From assembly GCF_030915485.1 (NCBI RefSeq), contig NZ_CP133266.1:3228001-3292000 (forward strand): 64,000 bases of DNA. Direction: 5' to 3'. Each line of letters opens with the position of its first letter. Positions within the stretch are counted from its first letter, which is position 1. Positions 1-7,635 of this stretch are shown in pieces. The stretch is from Neobacillus sp. PS3-40. GTDB taxonomy: Bacteria; Bacillota; Bacilli; Bacillales; Cytobacillaceae. The translations under genes were made by a program, and so were the position numbers. Under the pieces are notes generated by a model. That model had not been told where the DNA came from. It made no database searches and worked only from the letters and a program-made list of their open reading frames with translations.

Positions 1-172
1 ATTCGGGATCCGTTGTGCTGTTAATCCCTGCTTCGGAATGAACTTGTTCATCCGCTAATTCAGAAAGATAGGACCAGCAGGACATGACCTCCCCAATATG
101 CAGGGGTGATTTGGGTTCATCATCAACAAAAGATTGGATAACATTATTAACAGCTTGTATGACATCTGGCAT
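1..172 (-). CDS. DUF3231-like protein, C-terminus cut by window edge
   Basis: The first 57 codons of a minus-strand gene beginning at ATG 172 and running off the left edge. The visible residues (MPDVIQAVNNVIQSF, then PLHIGE and EAGINSTTDP) closely match the N-terminus of the complete gene just upstream at 195-746, so the two are tandem paralogues. The family resembles Bacillus DUF3231 proteins, which have no established function; that assignment is from memory of the sequence pattern. The gap to the neighbour is 22 bases, so they are probably cotranscribed. An AGGTGAG ribosome binding site lies just upstream of the start. Confidence 0.7.
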   Translation of the reverse strand, partial: MPDVIQAVNNVIQSFVDDEPKSPLHIGEVMSCWSYLSELADEQVHSEAGINSTTDPE

Positions 173-194
173 ACTTCTCACCTCACTTTTCTGT

Positions 195-746
195 TTAGGT
201 CAAACCTGGAGGATAATACGGCGGTGGAACCTTGAGCCATTCTCGTTTTTGCATCAATGATTTAAATGTTATTAAAAAAGTTATGTGTTCTTGCATAAAT
301 TCAGCCCACATCAGACTTACATCTGTGCGAAGGGATTGGGAAGCAGCTTGTGAACAGTTTGTAATCGCCATTGATATTTTTTTCATAAGGCTGTTTGCAA
401 GCTCGTTATCCGTCAATTTAACCCCTAATGGAACACTATTCGGGTCAGAAATTGGTTTCGATTCACTAAGAGGGGGTAATGGAACTCCCTCTGAACGCAT
501 AAATGCTGAAATCCGCTCTTTCTCCGACCTTAAAATGTTGACTGCTTCTTGAAGGGCCTTTCTTAATTCAAGGTCAGTTGTACTGTTAATCCCTGCTTCG
601 GTCTGTACTTGTGTCTCACCGACTAATGCTAAGAATATCCAGCATCCCATAGCCTCGCCAATGTGAAGAGGCACTTTGTTATCATCTTTAATAAAAGACT
701 GAACTACACTTTTCAAGGCTTGTAAAAGATCAGGCACATACTCCAC
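195..746 (-). CDS. DUF3231-like protein
   Basis: A 183-residue soluble protein with no signal peptide or membrane segment, predicted mostly helical. The C-terminus ends in a proline/tyrosine-rich PPPYYPPG tail, typical of the single-unit form of DUF3231 proteins common in Bacillus. The N-terminal 60 residues are repeated in the neighbouring downstream gene, suggesting tandem duplication. Function is unknown. The ATG start at 746 is preceded by a purine-rich stretch. Confidence is high that it is coding and moderate for the family. Confidence 0.75.
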   Translation of the reverse strand: MEYVPDLLQALKSVVQSFIKDDNKVPLHIGEAMGCWIFLALVGETQVQTEAGINSTTDLELRKALQEAVNILRSEKERISAFMRSEGVPLPPLSESKPISDPNSVPLGVKLTDNELANSLMKKISMAITNCSQAASQSLRTDVSLMWAEFMQEHITFLITFKSLMQKREWLKVPPPYYPPGLT

Positions 747-1123
747 CGTCCTTACTTTTTTTAAATTTCCCCTAAAAAGTAATATTAATGCACAGAAGAG
801 CTTTTAATACAAATTGTGAATCGTGGCAAGGAGACTGTAAATTTATTTACTATGAGACTTAACTCGAATAAGATTTAGGAATTGATCTTCCACGATCGGG
901 CGCGATTCTTTAGCAAGAATTGTGTTTTTTCAATATGTTAAGAGCTAGATTGTGGAAAAAACATTTCAAATAAAAATAGATTCCTTTGTTAAAATAATAA
1001 GAACTTGTGAAGGTTCGCACTAAAATTAAACAGACAGCTATTTGGACAAGGAATTAATAAGATAAAAAGAGAATAGATAGATAATTACAAATGCTATTAA
1101 TGGTTAAGGGAGAAGGATTAAAT
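747..1123. other. Non-coding gap with one dispersed motif
   Basis: An AT-rich 377-base region between divergent genes. The only recognisable element is at 881-917 (GATCTTCCACGATCGGGCGC followed by GATTCTTTA), which recurs in variant form at 1939-1968 and in part at 5277-5290 and 7199-7226. No open frame with a ribosome binding site was seen. Confidence 0.5.
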
Positions 1124-1936
1124 ATGTCATATTGCAAGGTTCGCCAAGCAGAAATATACTATGAAGATTTTGGGGAAGGAAAACCAATTATTATGATACA
1201 CGGTTTTACGCCTGACCATCGATTAATGAGTGGATGTATGGAACCTATATTTACAAAGAGGGATGGATGGAGACGAATTTATATTGACCTCCCAGGTATG
1301 GGATTAACAAAAAATTATAATGGAATAAGAAGTTCTGATGAAATGTTGAATGCTGTTTTAGATTTTATTCAAGCAATAATTCCTGACCAAGAATACTTAA
1401 TTGCTGGAGAATCTTACGGTGGCTATATATCTAGGGGCATTATTCAAAAGCAAAAAGAAGAAATACTCGGTGCAGCGTTTATTTGTCCAGTTATTATTCC
1501 TTTTTTAGAAAATAGAACAGTTGAAGAACATAAAATATTGAAAACTGATGAAAATTTTATTGAAAGTTTATCAAAGGAAGAATTAGAGGATTTTAGGAAT
1601 AACAATGTTGTGCTTGATGAGTACACATGGTTAAGATACAACCGAGAAATTTTAAGTGGTTGTAAAATTGGAGATGAAAAGTTTTTAAATAATGTTACGG
1701 ATAAATATGGATTTTCATTTAAAATTGACCAATCTGATTTTCTAAAACCCAGTGTATTCCTATTAGGAAGACAAGACTCTTCTGTTGGATATAAAGATGC
1801 ACTAAACGTAATAAACAAGTACCCACGGGCAACTTTTGCTATATTGGATAGAGCGGGTCACAATTTACAAATTGAACAACCACAACTTTTTAACTCTTTA
1901 GTAAATGAATGGTTGGATAGAATTGAAGAGATTTAA
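1124..1936 (+). CDS. Alpha/beta-hydrolase fold protein
   Basis: A 270-residue protein of the alpha/beta-hydrolase superfamily. The oxyanion-hole HG pair is at residues 26-27, the nucleophile elbow GESYGG places the serine at 97, the acidic residue is probably the Asp in GRQDSSVG, and the His is in AGHNL near the C-terminus. The catalytic triad is therefore complete. No signal peptide, so it should be cytoplasmic; the substrate cannot be inferred. An in-frame ATG exists at 1091, but a strong GGGAGAAGG at 1108-1116 points to 1124. The gene stands alone, followed by a GC-rich hairpin at 1957-1985. Confidence 0.85.
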   Translation: MSYCKVRQAEIYYEDFGEGKPIIMIHGFTPDHRLMSGCMEPIFTKRDGWRRIYIDLPGMGLTKNYNGIRSSDEMLNAVLDFIQAIIPDQEYLIAGESYGGYISRGIIQKQKEEILGAAFICPVIIPFLENRTVEEHKILKTDENFIESLSKEELEDFRNNNVVLDEYTWLRYNREILSGCKIGDEKFLNNVTDKYGFSFKIDQSDFLKPSVFLLGRQDSSVGYKDALNVINKYPRATFAILDRAGHNLQIEQPQLFNSLVNEWLDRIEEI

Positions 1937-1938
1937 GA

Positions 1939-1990
1939 AATGATCTTCAACAAACGTGCGCGATTATTTAATGGTGATCGCGCCTATTTA
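1939..1990 (+). repeat. Dispersed cGGGCGC motif forming a hairpin behind the hydrolase gene
   Basis: Starts 2 bases after the hydrolase stop. TGATCTTCAACAAACGTGCG followed by CGATTATTTA matches the copy at 881-917 at most positions. Here it is the left arm of a stem GCGCGAT...ATCGCGC. It may act as a weak terminator, although no clear T-tract follows. Confidence 0.5.
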
Positions 1991-2196
1991 ATGTTTAGGG
2001 AGCCTTTCTTGAATAAGGAAGGTTATCTTTTATCTGGTTTTGGAGAAAGAAATGGTACCTAAATTAAGGTTTAAAGGTTATAGTCCTTCTCCATTCAAAA
2101 TAGTAAACAAAAAAGTATTACTTGATTTTTCAAAAAATAGTAATATAGTTATGGGATTTTAAAATCGTAATAATTCTTCCTTTTGAGGTGATTATT

Positions 2197-3339
2197 TTGA
2201 TTAACTTTTATTTAGATATAAATCAGTTTCAAATCTCGTTAGGAGGAAAAACGATTACTTTGTTACCCAAAGAGTTTGCATTATTTCAATTTCTCTATAA
2301 TCACCCGAACCAAGGATTTTCAAGAGAAGCATTATTAAATGCAGTTTGGCCGCATGAAGATCCAACTGATCGAACGGTCGATGACCATATTTATCGACTC
2401 CGAAAAAAACTTAAATGCTGGCGAGATTACTTAGATATAGAAACAATCCGCGGTTTGGGATACCGACTTTTTGTTGTTGAACAAAATGGGGTGATTCTTC
2501 CTTCCATTAAGGATATTGAATTTAACGACCAATTTAAAAAGATATTTTCTAAATATCATTTATTCGGACAAGGTGAAGCAATGCAAGCACTGGCCGACCA
2601 ACAAAAAATATTAGGAGTAAAACTCGACCCTTTTTACACTATGTATATGGAATTAATAAAAGGAAATTGGAAAATCCTTTTGGACGAAACTATTCCCTTC
2701 TGGGATCGAGCTTATTTTATGATCATTCTCTACGGATTATTAGAAGATGATCCCGTAATTGGAATTAAGATGATCCAAAAATTCCTACAGAAAAATGAAT
2801 TAGAGTTATCTCGGAAGTGGGAATTACAAGCTCTTGATTTGGTCTTCTTCTTTATATGGAATAGACAATTTGATAGAGCTTGTGTACAGGTAGAGTGGGC
2901 TTTGAAAATGGTTTCTAAACATCAAATTGAGAACTATCACTTGTCTATTTTGACCAACCAAGTGTTTGTTCTTTTGGCTTCCTCCCTCGGTGATGCTGAA
3001 GAGAAACTTAATGAGATAGAAACATTGCTTATGGAAAAACCATACCTTAGAGAGAGTAGCTACTTTGAAATTGCAAAGGGCATTTATCACATGAAAAAAA
3101 ATGAAAAGGAAGCAGGAAAGTATTGTATCCATAAGGGCATGCAGATTATGAAAACAACAAAATTTGAACTTCAATTTTTCCACGCTGTTACACATGTCTG
3201 CCATTTGTTGAAGCAACAAGTAAGAGAAAATGATGAACTTCTGATTTATTATCAAAAGCTTCGAATCGATATAATGAGAAAATTGAATGGAGAGCAATTG
3301 AAAAATTCATTAAAAAAACAGCTAATTTCATTCCTCTGA
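2197..3339 (+). CDS. Orphan OmpR-type winged-helix regulator with helical C-terminal half
   Basis: A 380-residue protein. Residues about 20-95 form an OmpR/PhoB-type winged-helix DNA-binding domain (LLPKEFALFQFL, SREALLNAVW, RTVDDHIYRLRKKL, IRGLGYRL). There is no receiver domain in front of it; about 280 residues of helical, TPR-like sequence follow instead. The layout resembles SARP/BTAD-like regulators, in which the helical part senses a ligand or partner. Start chosen at TTG 2197, six bases after GAGGTG at 2185-2190, rather than at the GTG inside that ribosome binding site. The CPBP protease gene 62 bases downstream is the most likely operon partner or target. Confidence 0.8.
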   Translation: MINFYLDINQFQISLGGKTITLLPKEFALFQFLYNHPNQGFSREALLNAVWPHEDPTDRTVDDHIYRLRKKLKCWRDYLDIETIRGLGYRLFVVEQNGVILPSIKDIEFNDQFKKIFSKYHLFGQGEAMQALADQQKILGVKLDPFYTMYMELIKGNWKILLDETIPFWDRAYFMIILYGLLEDDPVIGIKMIQKFLQKNELELSRKWELQALDLVFFFIWNRQFDRACVQVEWALKMVSKHQIENYHLSILTNQVFVLLASSLGDAEEKLNEIETLLMEKPYLRESSYFEIAKGIYHMKKNEKEAGKYCIHKGMQIMKTTKFELQFFHAVTHVCHLLKQQVRENDELLIYYQKLRIDIMRKLNGEQLKNSLKKQLISFL

Positions 3340-3401
3340 TATTCCTCTGACAAATGATTTGTATTATAAGAATAACAAATCAAAGATCGGAGTAGTTGGA
3401 A

Positions 3402-4205
3402 ATGAACCTAATCGATGTCATAGTAAGGGTTTTTTTGATCTTGTTTTTTGCATATGGGATTACTATAGGAACAATATATCTCGTAACACTAGCTAAAATT
3501 GATATAAAAGATGTTAGCCAGCGTAATGGTGTAAAATTTATGTCGATTGCATTGATTGGTAACTTTTCACTTATTGTTGTTGTTTATCTAATGATGCATT
3601 ACCTTGATAAAAAAGATTTATTTTCCCTTGGCTTTTATATCACTAAGGTAAATGTCTTATTAGGTCTCATAATGTTTATTTTAACAGTGTTCATTGCGCT
3701 ATTGTTTGTCTATGTTCTTCAACAAATGGGAATGGTTAAATTTAAAATAAAGTCAATGGTACTGTCTAGAATGAAGAAGGAATGGACCACTTTTTTTCTG
3801 CCCTTTTTTGTTCTTTTTCTTGCTGCATTGCAAGAAGAAATCATGTATCGCGGATATTTTTCCTATATATTTCAAGGGTACGGAATGTTAACAGCTATGT
3901 TGCTATCTAGCAGTCTATTCACCGTTTGGCACTTTTTAGGTAACAGAGTAAATATATTTCAGGTAATTGAATGGTTTGTTTGTGGCATTCTTCTATTTTA
4001 CTTATACGATAAAAGCCATTCGATATGGCTCGTTACTTTCCTGCACTTAAGCAGAAATCTGACAAATGTTTTCATTTGGAATATTGCCGATAAGTATTCA
4101 TTTCTAAAATTTGATAACCCTATTAAACCACGTTATAAAACCGTACATACTATCTTATGGACTAGTATTATTGCTAGTTTAACGTTTATTATATTTGATT
4201 ATTAA
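3402..4205 (+). CDS. CPBP family intramembrane metalloprotease
   Basis: A 267-residue protein with about six to eight membrane segments and the CPBP (CAAX protease / bacteriocin-processing) signature: EExxxR in QEEIMYRGYF, FxxxH in FTVWHF, and a final H/N box in LHLSRNL. These residues form the intramembrane active site in the family, whose members process prenylated or signal peptides or give bacteriocin immunity. ATG at 3402 fits a CGGAG at 3388-3392; TTG 3396 is an alternative. It follows the orphan regulator gene by 62 bases and is closed by a terminator at 4262-4301. The substrate is unknown. Confidence 0.85.
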   Translation: MNLIDVIVRVFLILFFAYGITIGTIYLVTLAKIDIKDVSQRNGVKFMSIALIGNFSLIVVVYLMMHYLDKKDLFSLGFYITKVNVLLGLIMFILTVFIALLFVYVLQQMGMVKFKIKSMVLSRMKKEWTTFFLPFFVLFLAALQEEIMYRGYFSYIFQGYGMLTAMLLSSSLFTVWHFLGNRVNIFQVIEWFVCGILLFYLYDKSHSIWLVTFLHLSRNLTNVFIWNIADKYSFLKFDNPIKPRYKTVHTILWTSIIASLTFIIFDY

Positions 4206-4261
4206 AATAATTTTTGTTTAGAATGAATTTAGCTAATCCGAAAGCTCCTTGTTATTCCATT

Positions 4262-4302
4262 AAAGGGCGCTATCCTTGAAAAAGGATACGCTCTTTTTTC
4301 AT
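4262..4302 (+). terminator. Rho-independent terminator after the CPBP gene
   Basis: An AAAGGGCGCTATCC arm pairs with GGATACGCTCTTT with one bulge, followed by a T-run. Confidence 0.8.
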
Positions 4303-4454
4303 TTTATTGCCATTTAATTGAATAACTTACTATAAAGAAAACTAGATATTCTTATTGAAATATAGAAAAAATTTTAAAAAATGCATGAAACCAACGATTC
4401 TTTAATAACAGGAATGGATATTTATGGTAAAATATATCAAGACTGGTGAAAATC

Positions 4455-4628
4455 ATGAAAAATAATTATACGGTGTTCTTTTTATTTTTGTTTATAGCAT
4501 CTATTGCGGGTGGTATGGCACTTAAAAATTTTTTCGATTATTCAATGATTGTTGGAGTTGGATTAGCCATGATATTTCTTTTAGCTTCTGCGAATTTCAC
4601 TCGGGAAAAGAAAAAATACATCACATAA
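4455..4628 (+). CDS. Small two-helix membrane protein
   Basis: A 57-residue hydrophobic protein with two predicted membrane helices (about 5-22 and 29-46) and a basic C-terminal tail (REKKKY). ATG at 4455 lies six bases after GGTG; a GTG at 4446 is in frame but overlaps that site. No family recognised. It stands alone between two gaps. Confidence 0.55.
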   Translation: MKNNYTVFFLFLFIASIAGGMALKNFFDYSMIVGVGLAMIFLLASANFTREKKKYIT

Positions 4629-4831
4629 TTATATTTTTTATTATGCTAAAGGGTGCAAGAGTTGGAGATCAAAGCTGTCATTGCAGCAACTTTTTCCTTT
4701 TGTTCTAAATGTCAATGGAATTAAGGAATGATATGTTTCAAATTAATGAGACATATGCATTTTCCAGACTCTACCCCCATATTGTTCTGATAAAGTTAAC
4801 TTTTTACAAAAGAAAAAGGTAGGTGAGACCT

Positions 4832-5179
4832 ATGAAAGTATTTAACATTATTATCGAATTTCTCAACAAAAAAAAGCATTTTGACTTTTGGGGAGATAGG
4901 TACGAGGAACTATCTGATGATGATATAAAATATATAGAGAAAGCTCCAACTCAAAATCCATATGGACTTATAGGAATGCTTGTAGGTGGAGTTGCGTTTG
5001 CATTTGGCCCCAAATACGGCTTTATCCCTGTAATTAATCTTATCTTTTGCATAGTAACCTTTTTTACTTTTGATTGGGAAAAAGAAGATAATCCTTGGCC
5101 ATTTTACGTAGGTATAATACTTTCATTGATCGGATTATCAATGTTTATTAAAGGTGAAGTTCACCATCTAATAATCTAA
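4832..5179 (+). CDS. Conserved small membrane protein, function unknown
   Basis: A 115-residue protein with a polar N-terminal third (KKKHFDFWGDRYEELSDDD), two to three membrane helices, and a short polar segment EKEDNPWPF between the last two. AGGTGAG at 4821-4827 fixes the ATG at 4832; an in-frame GTG at 4823 lies inside that site. The sequence pattern looks familiar from other Bacillus genomes, but I cannot attach a function. No operon partner. Confidence 0.65.
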   Translation: MKVFNIIIEFLNKKKHFDFWGDRYEELSDDDIKYIEKAPTQNPYGLIGMLVGGVAFAFGPKYGFIPVINLIFCIVTFFTFDWEKEDNPWPFYVGIILSLIGLSMFIKGEVHHLII

Positions 5180-5591
5180 TATATTTTGTTGAAAGCCTTC
5201 CCCTCCAAGACACCTAGGACCTACTTTTCTCATTTCAGCATAATATCAGCTAATTGTGGGTTAACAACTTGTTAAACAATCGGGCGCTTTAACACAATAA
5301 GATATAAAATTAAAAAGCTTAAAATATACAAGTTTTTATAAATTATTTGCGTATTTCACCTTTTTTACCTTCACAAAGGATACTGCCATTAACAGTATTT
5401 TATAATTGTAAAATACAAAATTATTTACTCAAATCCGCATTTGAATAATTGAATGGTATCTTACATAAATACTACATTCGCCAAGAGGTGAAATCCCTTT
5501 TAATTTTTTGATGAACCCAGCCGTCTTATTATTGTTTGCTATAATAGAAAGAGTTAATAGAAAATGAATAATAAGTGGTGATCTTAAGAAA
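5180..5591. other. AT-rich non-coding gap
   Basis: 412 bases with no convincing gene. A short AACAATCGGGCGC at 5274-5286 belongs to the same dispersed motif as 881-917. The rest is AT-rich and probably carries the promoter of the DUF2971 gene near its right end. Confidence 0.45.
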
Positions 5592-6482
5592 ATGAGTGAT
5601 ATCGAAGATGAACTTGAAGCAAAAATGGAACAGGCAATATCACATTTTGATAAAACATTTAAAACTAATGTATACGATAAATTCCTTTATCACTACACCA
5701 CAATCCCAACAGCACTAGAATATATATTATTTACACATAAACTGCGCTTTAATTCAATTTTACATACAAATGATCCAAGAGAAACAAAAGATTGGAATTT
5801 TACAATCGAATTGCCAAAAGGAATTAATCATGATTATATTGAACAGAATTATGATCTTATCAATAATACACAAATACGTGCCAATGAGCTTGTGAAACAC
5901 GGTATTAAGTTAGCTTGTTTTTCTTTGGATAATCGAGAAATTTGTGAAAATACAAACGCTTATGATTTTGGTAGAGGTTATGCAAAATCAAGAATGTGGG
6001 CTCAATATGCCGGCAACCATACTGGACTATGTTTAGAATTTGATAAAAGGCAACTTGTGAAAGATATTAACAATTGCCTCCACGAAAAGGGTAGTATTTA
6101 TTCCGGGATGGTTTTTTATCGTAATCTTGTTTCTCGCGATTCACTCTGTATAAATTTGAATGATATTTTAAAAGAAGGATTAGAAAATGCTATTACTGGC
6201 TATCTGGAAAAAAATATCGATGCCTTGTATTTTATAAAAGGTGTTGATTGGCGTGATGAAGATGAATTTCGAATCGTAATTAATACATTATCTAAAGAAG
6301 GCTTTGAATATATAGATATTAGCAATTCTCTAAAAGGAATTGTATTGGGAGAGGCATTTCCAGAAGTGTACAAACCTGCATTAAAATATGTTTTAGATAG
6401 AAATTTTAAAGACGTTTTTGTTTCTAAATTAAAATGGTCGAATGGACACCCTTTAGCTTTTCCCGATTTTTTGGATTATTAG
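5592..6482 (+). CDS. DUF2971 family protein
   Basis: A 296-residue soluble protein. The pattern fits DUF2971: an aromatic HYTT near the N-terminus, NDPRE (about residue 60), a central ACFSLD, then MWAQYAGNHTGLCLEFD, and a C-terminal WRDEDEFRIV block. The charged motifs (HYT, NDP.E, W..E.E.RI) look like an active or binding site, but no biochemical function is established to my knowledge. A SEC-C gene follows after 82 bases in the same direction, so the two may form a unit. Neither has an equivalent in the conserved yhe-yha segment, suggesting acquired DNA. Confidence 0.8.
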   Translation: MSDIEDELEAKMEQAISHFDKTFKTNVYDKFLYHYTTIPTALEYILFTHKLRFNSILHTNDPRETKDWNFTIELPKGINHDYIEQNYDLINNTQIRANELVKHGIKLACFSLDNREICENTNAYDFGRGYAKSRMWAQYAGNHTGLCLEFDKRQLVKDINNCLHEKGSIYSGMVFYRNLVSRDSLCINLNDILKEGLENAITGYLEKNIDALYFIKGVDWRDEDEFRIVINTLSKEGFEYIDISNSLKGIVLGEAFPEVYKPALKYVLDRNFKDVFVSKLKWSNGHPLAFPDFLDY

Positions 6483-6564
6483 TTATAATGCAAAAGACAA
6501 TATAAATCATAAAGGAGCATAATACTTGCTCTTTATGGATTTAGTATGTTTGAGGTGAGAAACA

Positions 6565-7086
6565 TTGGTAAATGAGGAATTATGCCCATGCGGTAGTAAA
6601 ATTAACTTTGAGCAATGTTGCTATTATCCGAAAGAAGGTAATACCCCAGCGGATGTTAAAAAAAGAATTACTAGGATAGTAATATCCACTTTTGACAAGG
6701 TTGGAGATACAAGAGGAGAGACATGTTTATATGTTGCCAGATTAGTAAAAGACTTGTTAAATGAATTTGGTATAAAAGGTTATATAGCTGCTGGATCATC
6801 TAAGTGGAATAGAGTAACTACATTTTATGATTGGAAACCACCAAGAGAGTTCCATGCGTGGGCAGTAACAGAATTTGGAGAAACTGTTGATTTAGCATGT
6901 GATGCACTAAATGAAAGGTCTGATTGGCATTACCATCTATCTAACAATGTTCCGATAAGATGCTGGAAAAAGGAATTAAAAGACCGTGACTATAAAATTT
7001 ACGATTACGGGGCTAAAACATTTGAATTTGATGAAGAAGGATACCGCATTTTATTATCGATTGCATTAAATAAACTAAAGAAATGA
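6565..7086 (+). CDS. SEC-C motif protein with transglutaminase/papain-like peptidase features
   Basis: A 173-residue protein. It opens with a SEC-C zinc motif (CPCGS...CC; Cys7, Cys9, Cys18, Cys19) of the kind found at the SecA C-terminus and as an adaptor in other proteins. The rest carries Cys54 in RGETCLYVA, His97 in EFHAWAV and Asp109 in VDLACD, with the order and spacing of a transglutaminase-like or papain-like cysteine peptidase triad. That activity is inferred from motif order only. TTG at 6565 follows TGAGGTGAGA at 6551-6560. It lies 82 bases behind the DUF2971 gene. Confidence 0.75.
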   Translation: MVNEELCPCGSKINFEQCCYYPKEGNTPADVKKRITRIVISTFDKVGDTRGETCLYVARLVKDLLNEFGIKGYIAAGSSKWNRVTTFYDWKPPREFHAWAVTEFGETVDLACDALNERSDWHYHLSNNVPIRCWKKELKDRDYKIYDYGAKTFEFDEEGYRILLSIALNKLKK

Positions 7087-7229
7087 AAAAATAGTTACTG
7101 GGATATGAAGTTTAATTACTATTATCCTACTTTTTATTAAGCTAACAAATGCTTTTCCAAAGTTTTATTTTTAAAGTCTATTTTTATTTATCACTATTCA
7201 ACAATCGGGCGCGTTTGTGGAAGATTATT

Positions 7230-7266
7230 AGCCTAATTCCTTGCTAAAAATGGAGGGATTAGGCTT
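7230..7266 (+). terminator. Likely terminator behind the DUF2971/SEC-C pair
   Basis: AGCCTAATTCC and GGGATTAGGCT form a stem with a short loop, followed by TTTGTT. It overlaps the end of a dispersed GGGCGCG motif at 7199-7226. Confidence 0.6.
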
Positions 7267-7562
7267 TGTTATCTTTCAAAATCCTTAACGCTGTAAATCT
7301 GCACTTTCTTGACAACACCCATTGGTAAATGCATTGGCGATAAGTGGTAAATCGAGTGGCAATCGCTGGTTAAACAACTCAAAAAGATTTAAGGGGTGCC
7401 TATAATAATTTGTCGAAAGGCATGTCGGTCGAGTTTGCACGAGCTATGACATCCTGTAGAGTATGAGATCGAAAATAACATGATTGTCAAATCCATACGA
7501 AATGAGCTATTATACCTTTTTTTATTGACTATGTTAAAGCTTATTATTGATTTTTGACACTC
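7267..7562. other. Non-coding gap, possibly mobile-element debris
   Basis: No gene recognised. From about 7505 the sequence (TTTTTTATTGACTATGTTAA, then a stretch ending TTTGACACTCTG) is shared with 16175-16230, 16965-17008 and 25070-25110. It is the AT-rich flank of the GC-rich dispersed repeat that follows. Confidence 0.5.
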
Positions 7563-7635
7563 TGTTGATTGGAGCGGAGGGTGCTCGACTCCTGCGGGAG
7601 CACGGGGCAGGGAAGACCCCACAGTTGCGAAGCGA
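7563..7635 (+). repeat. GC-rich palindromic repeat, left half (split by an IS)
   Basis: GTTGATTGGAGCGGAGGG followed by GACTCCTGCGGGAG is the left half of a dispersed repeat of about 130 bp whose intact copies lie at 16260-16384, 55996-56124 and 57568-57695. The right half resumes at 9340. The split is at its central hairpin. Confidence 0.85.
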
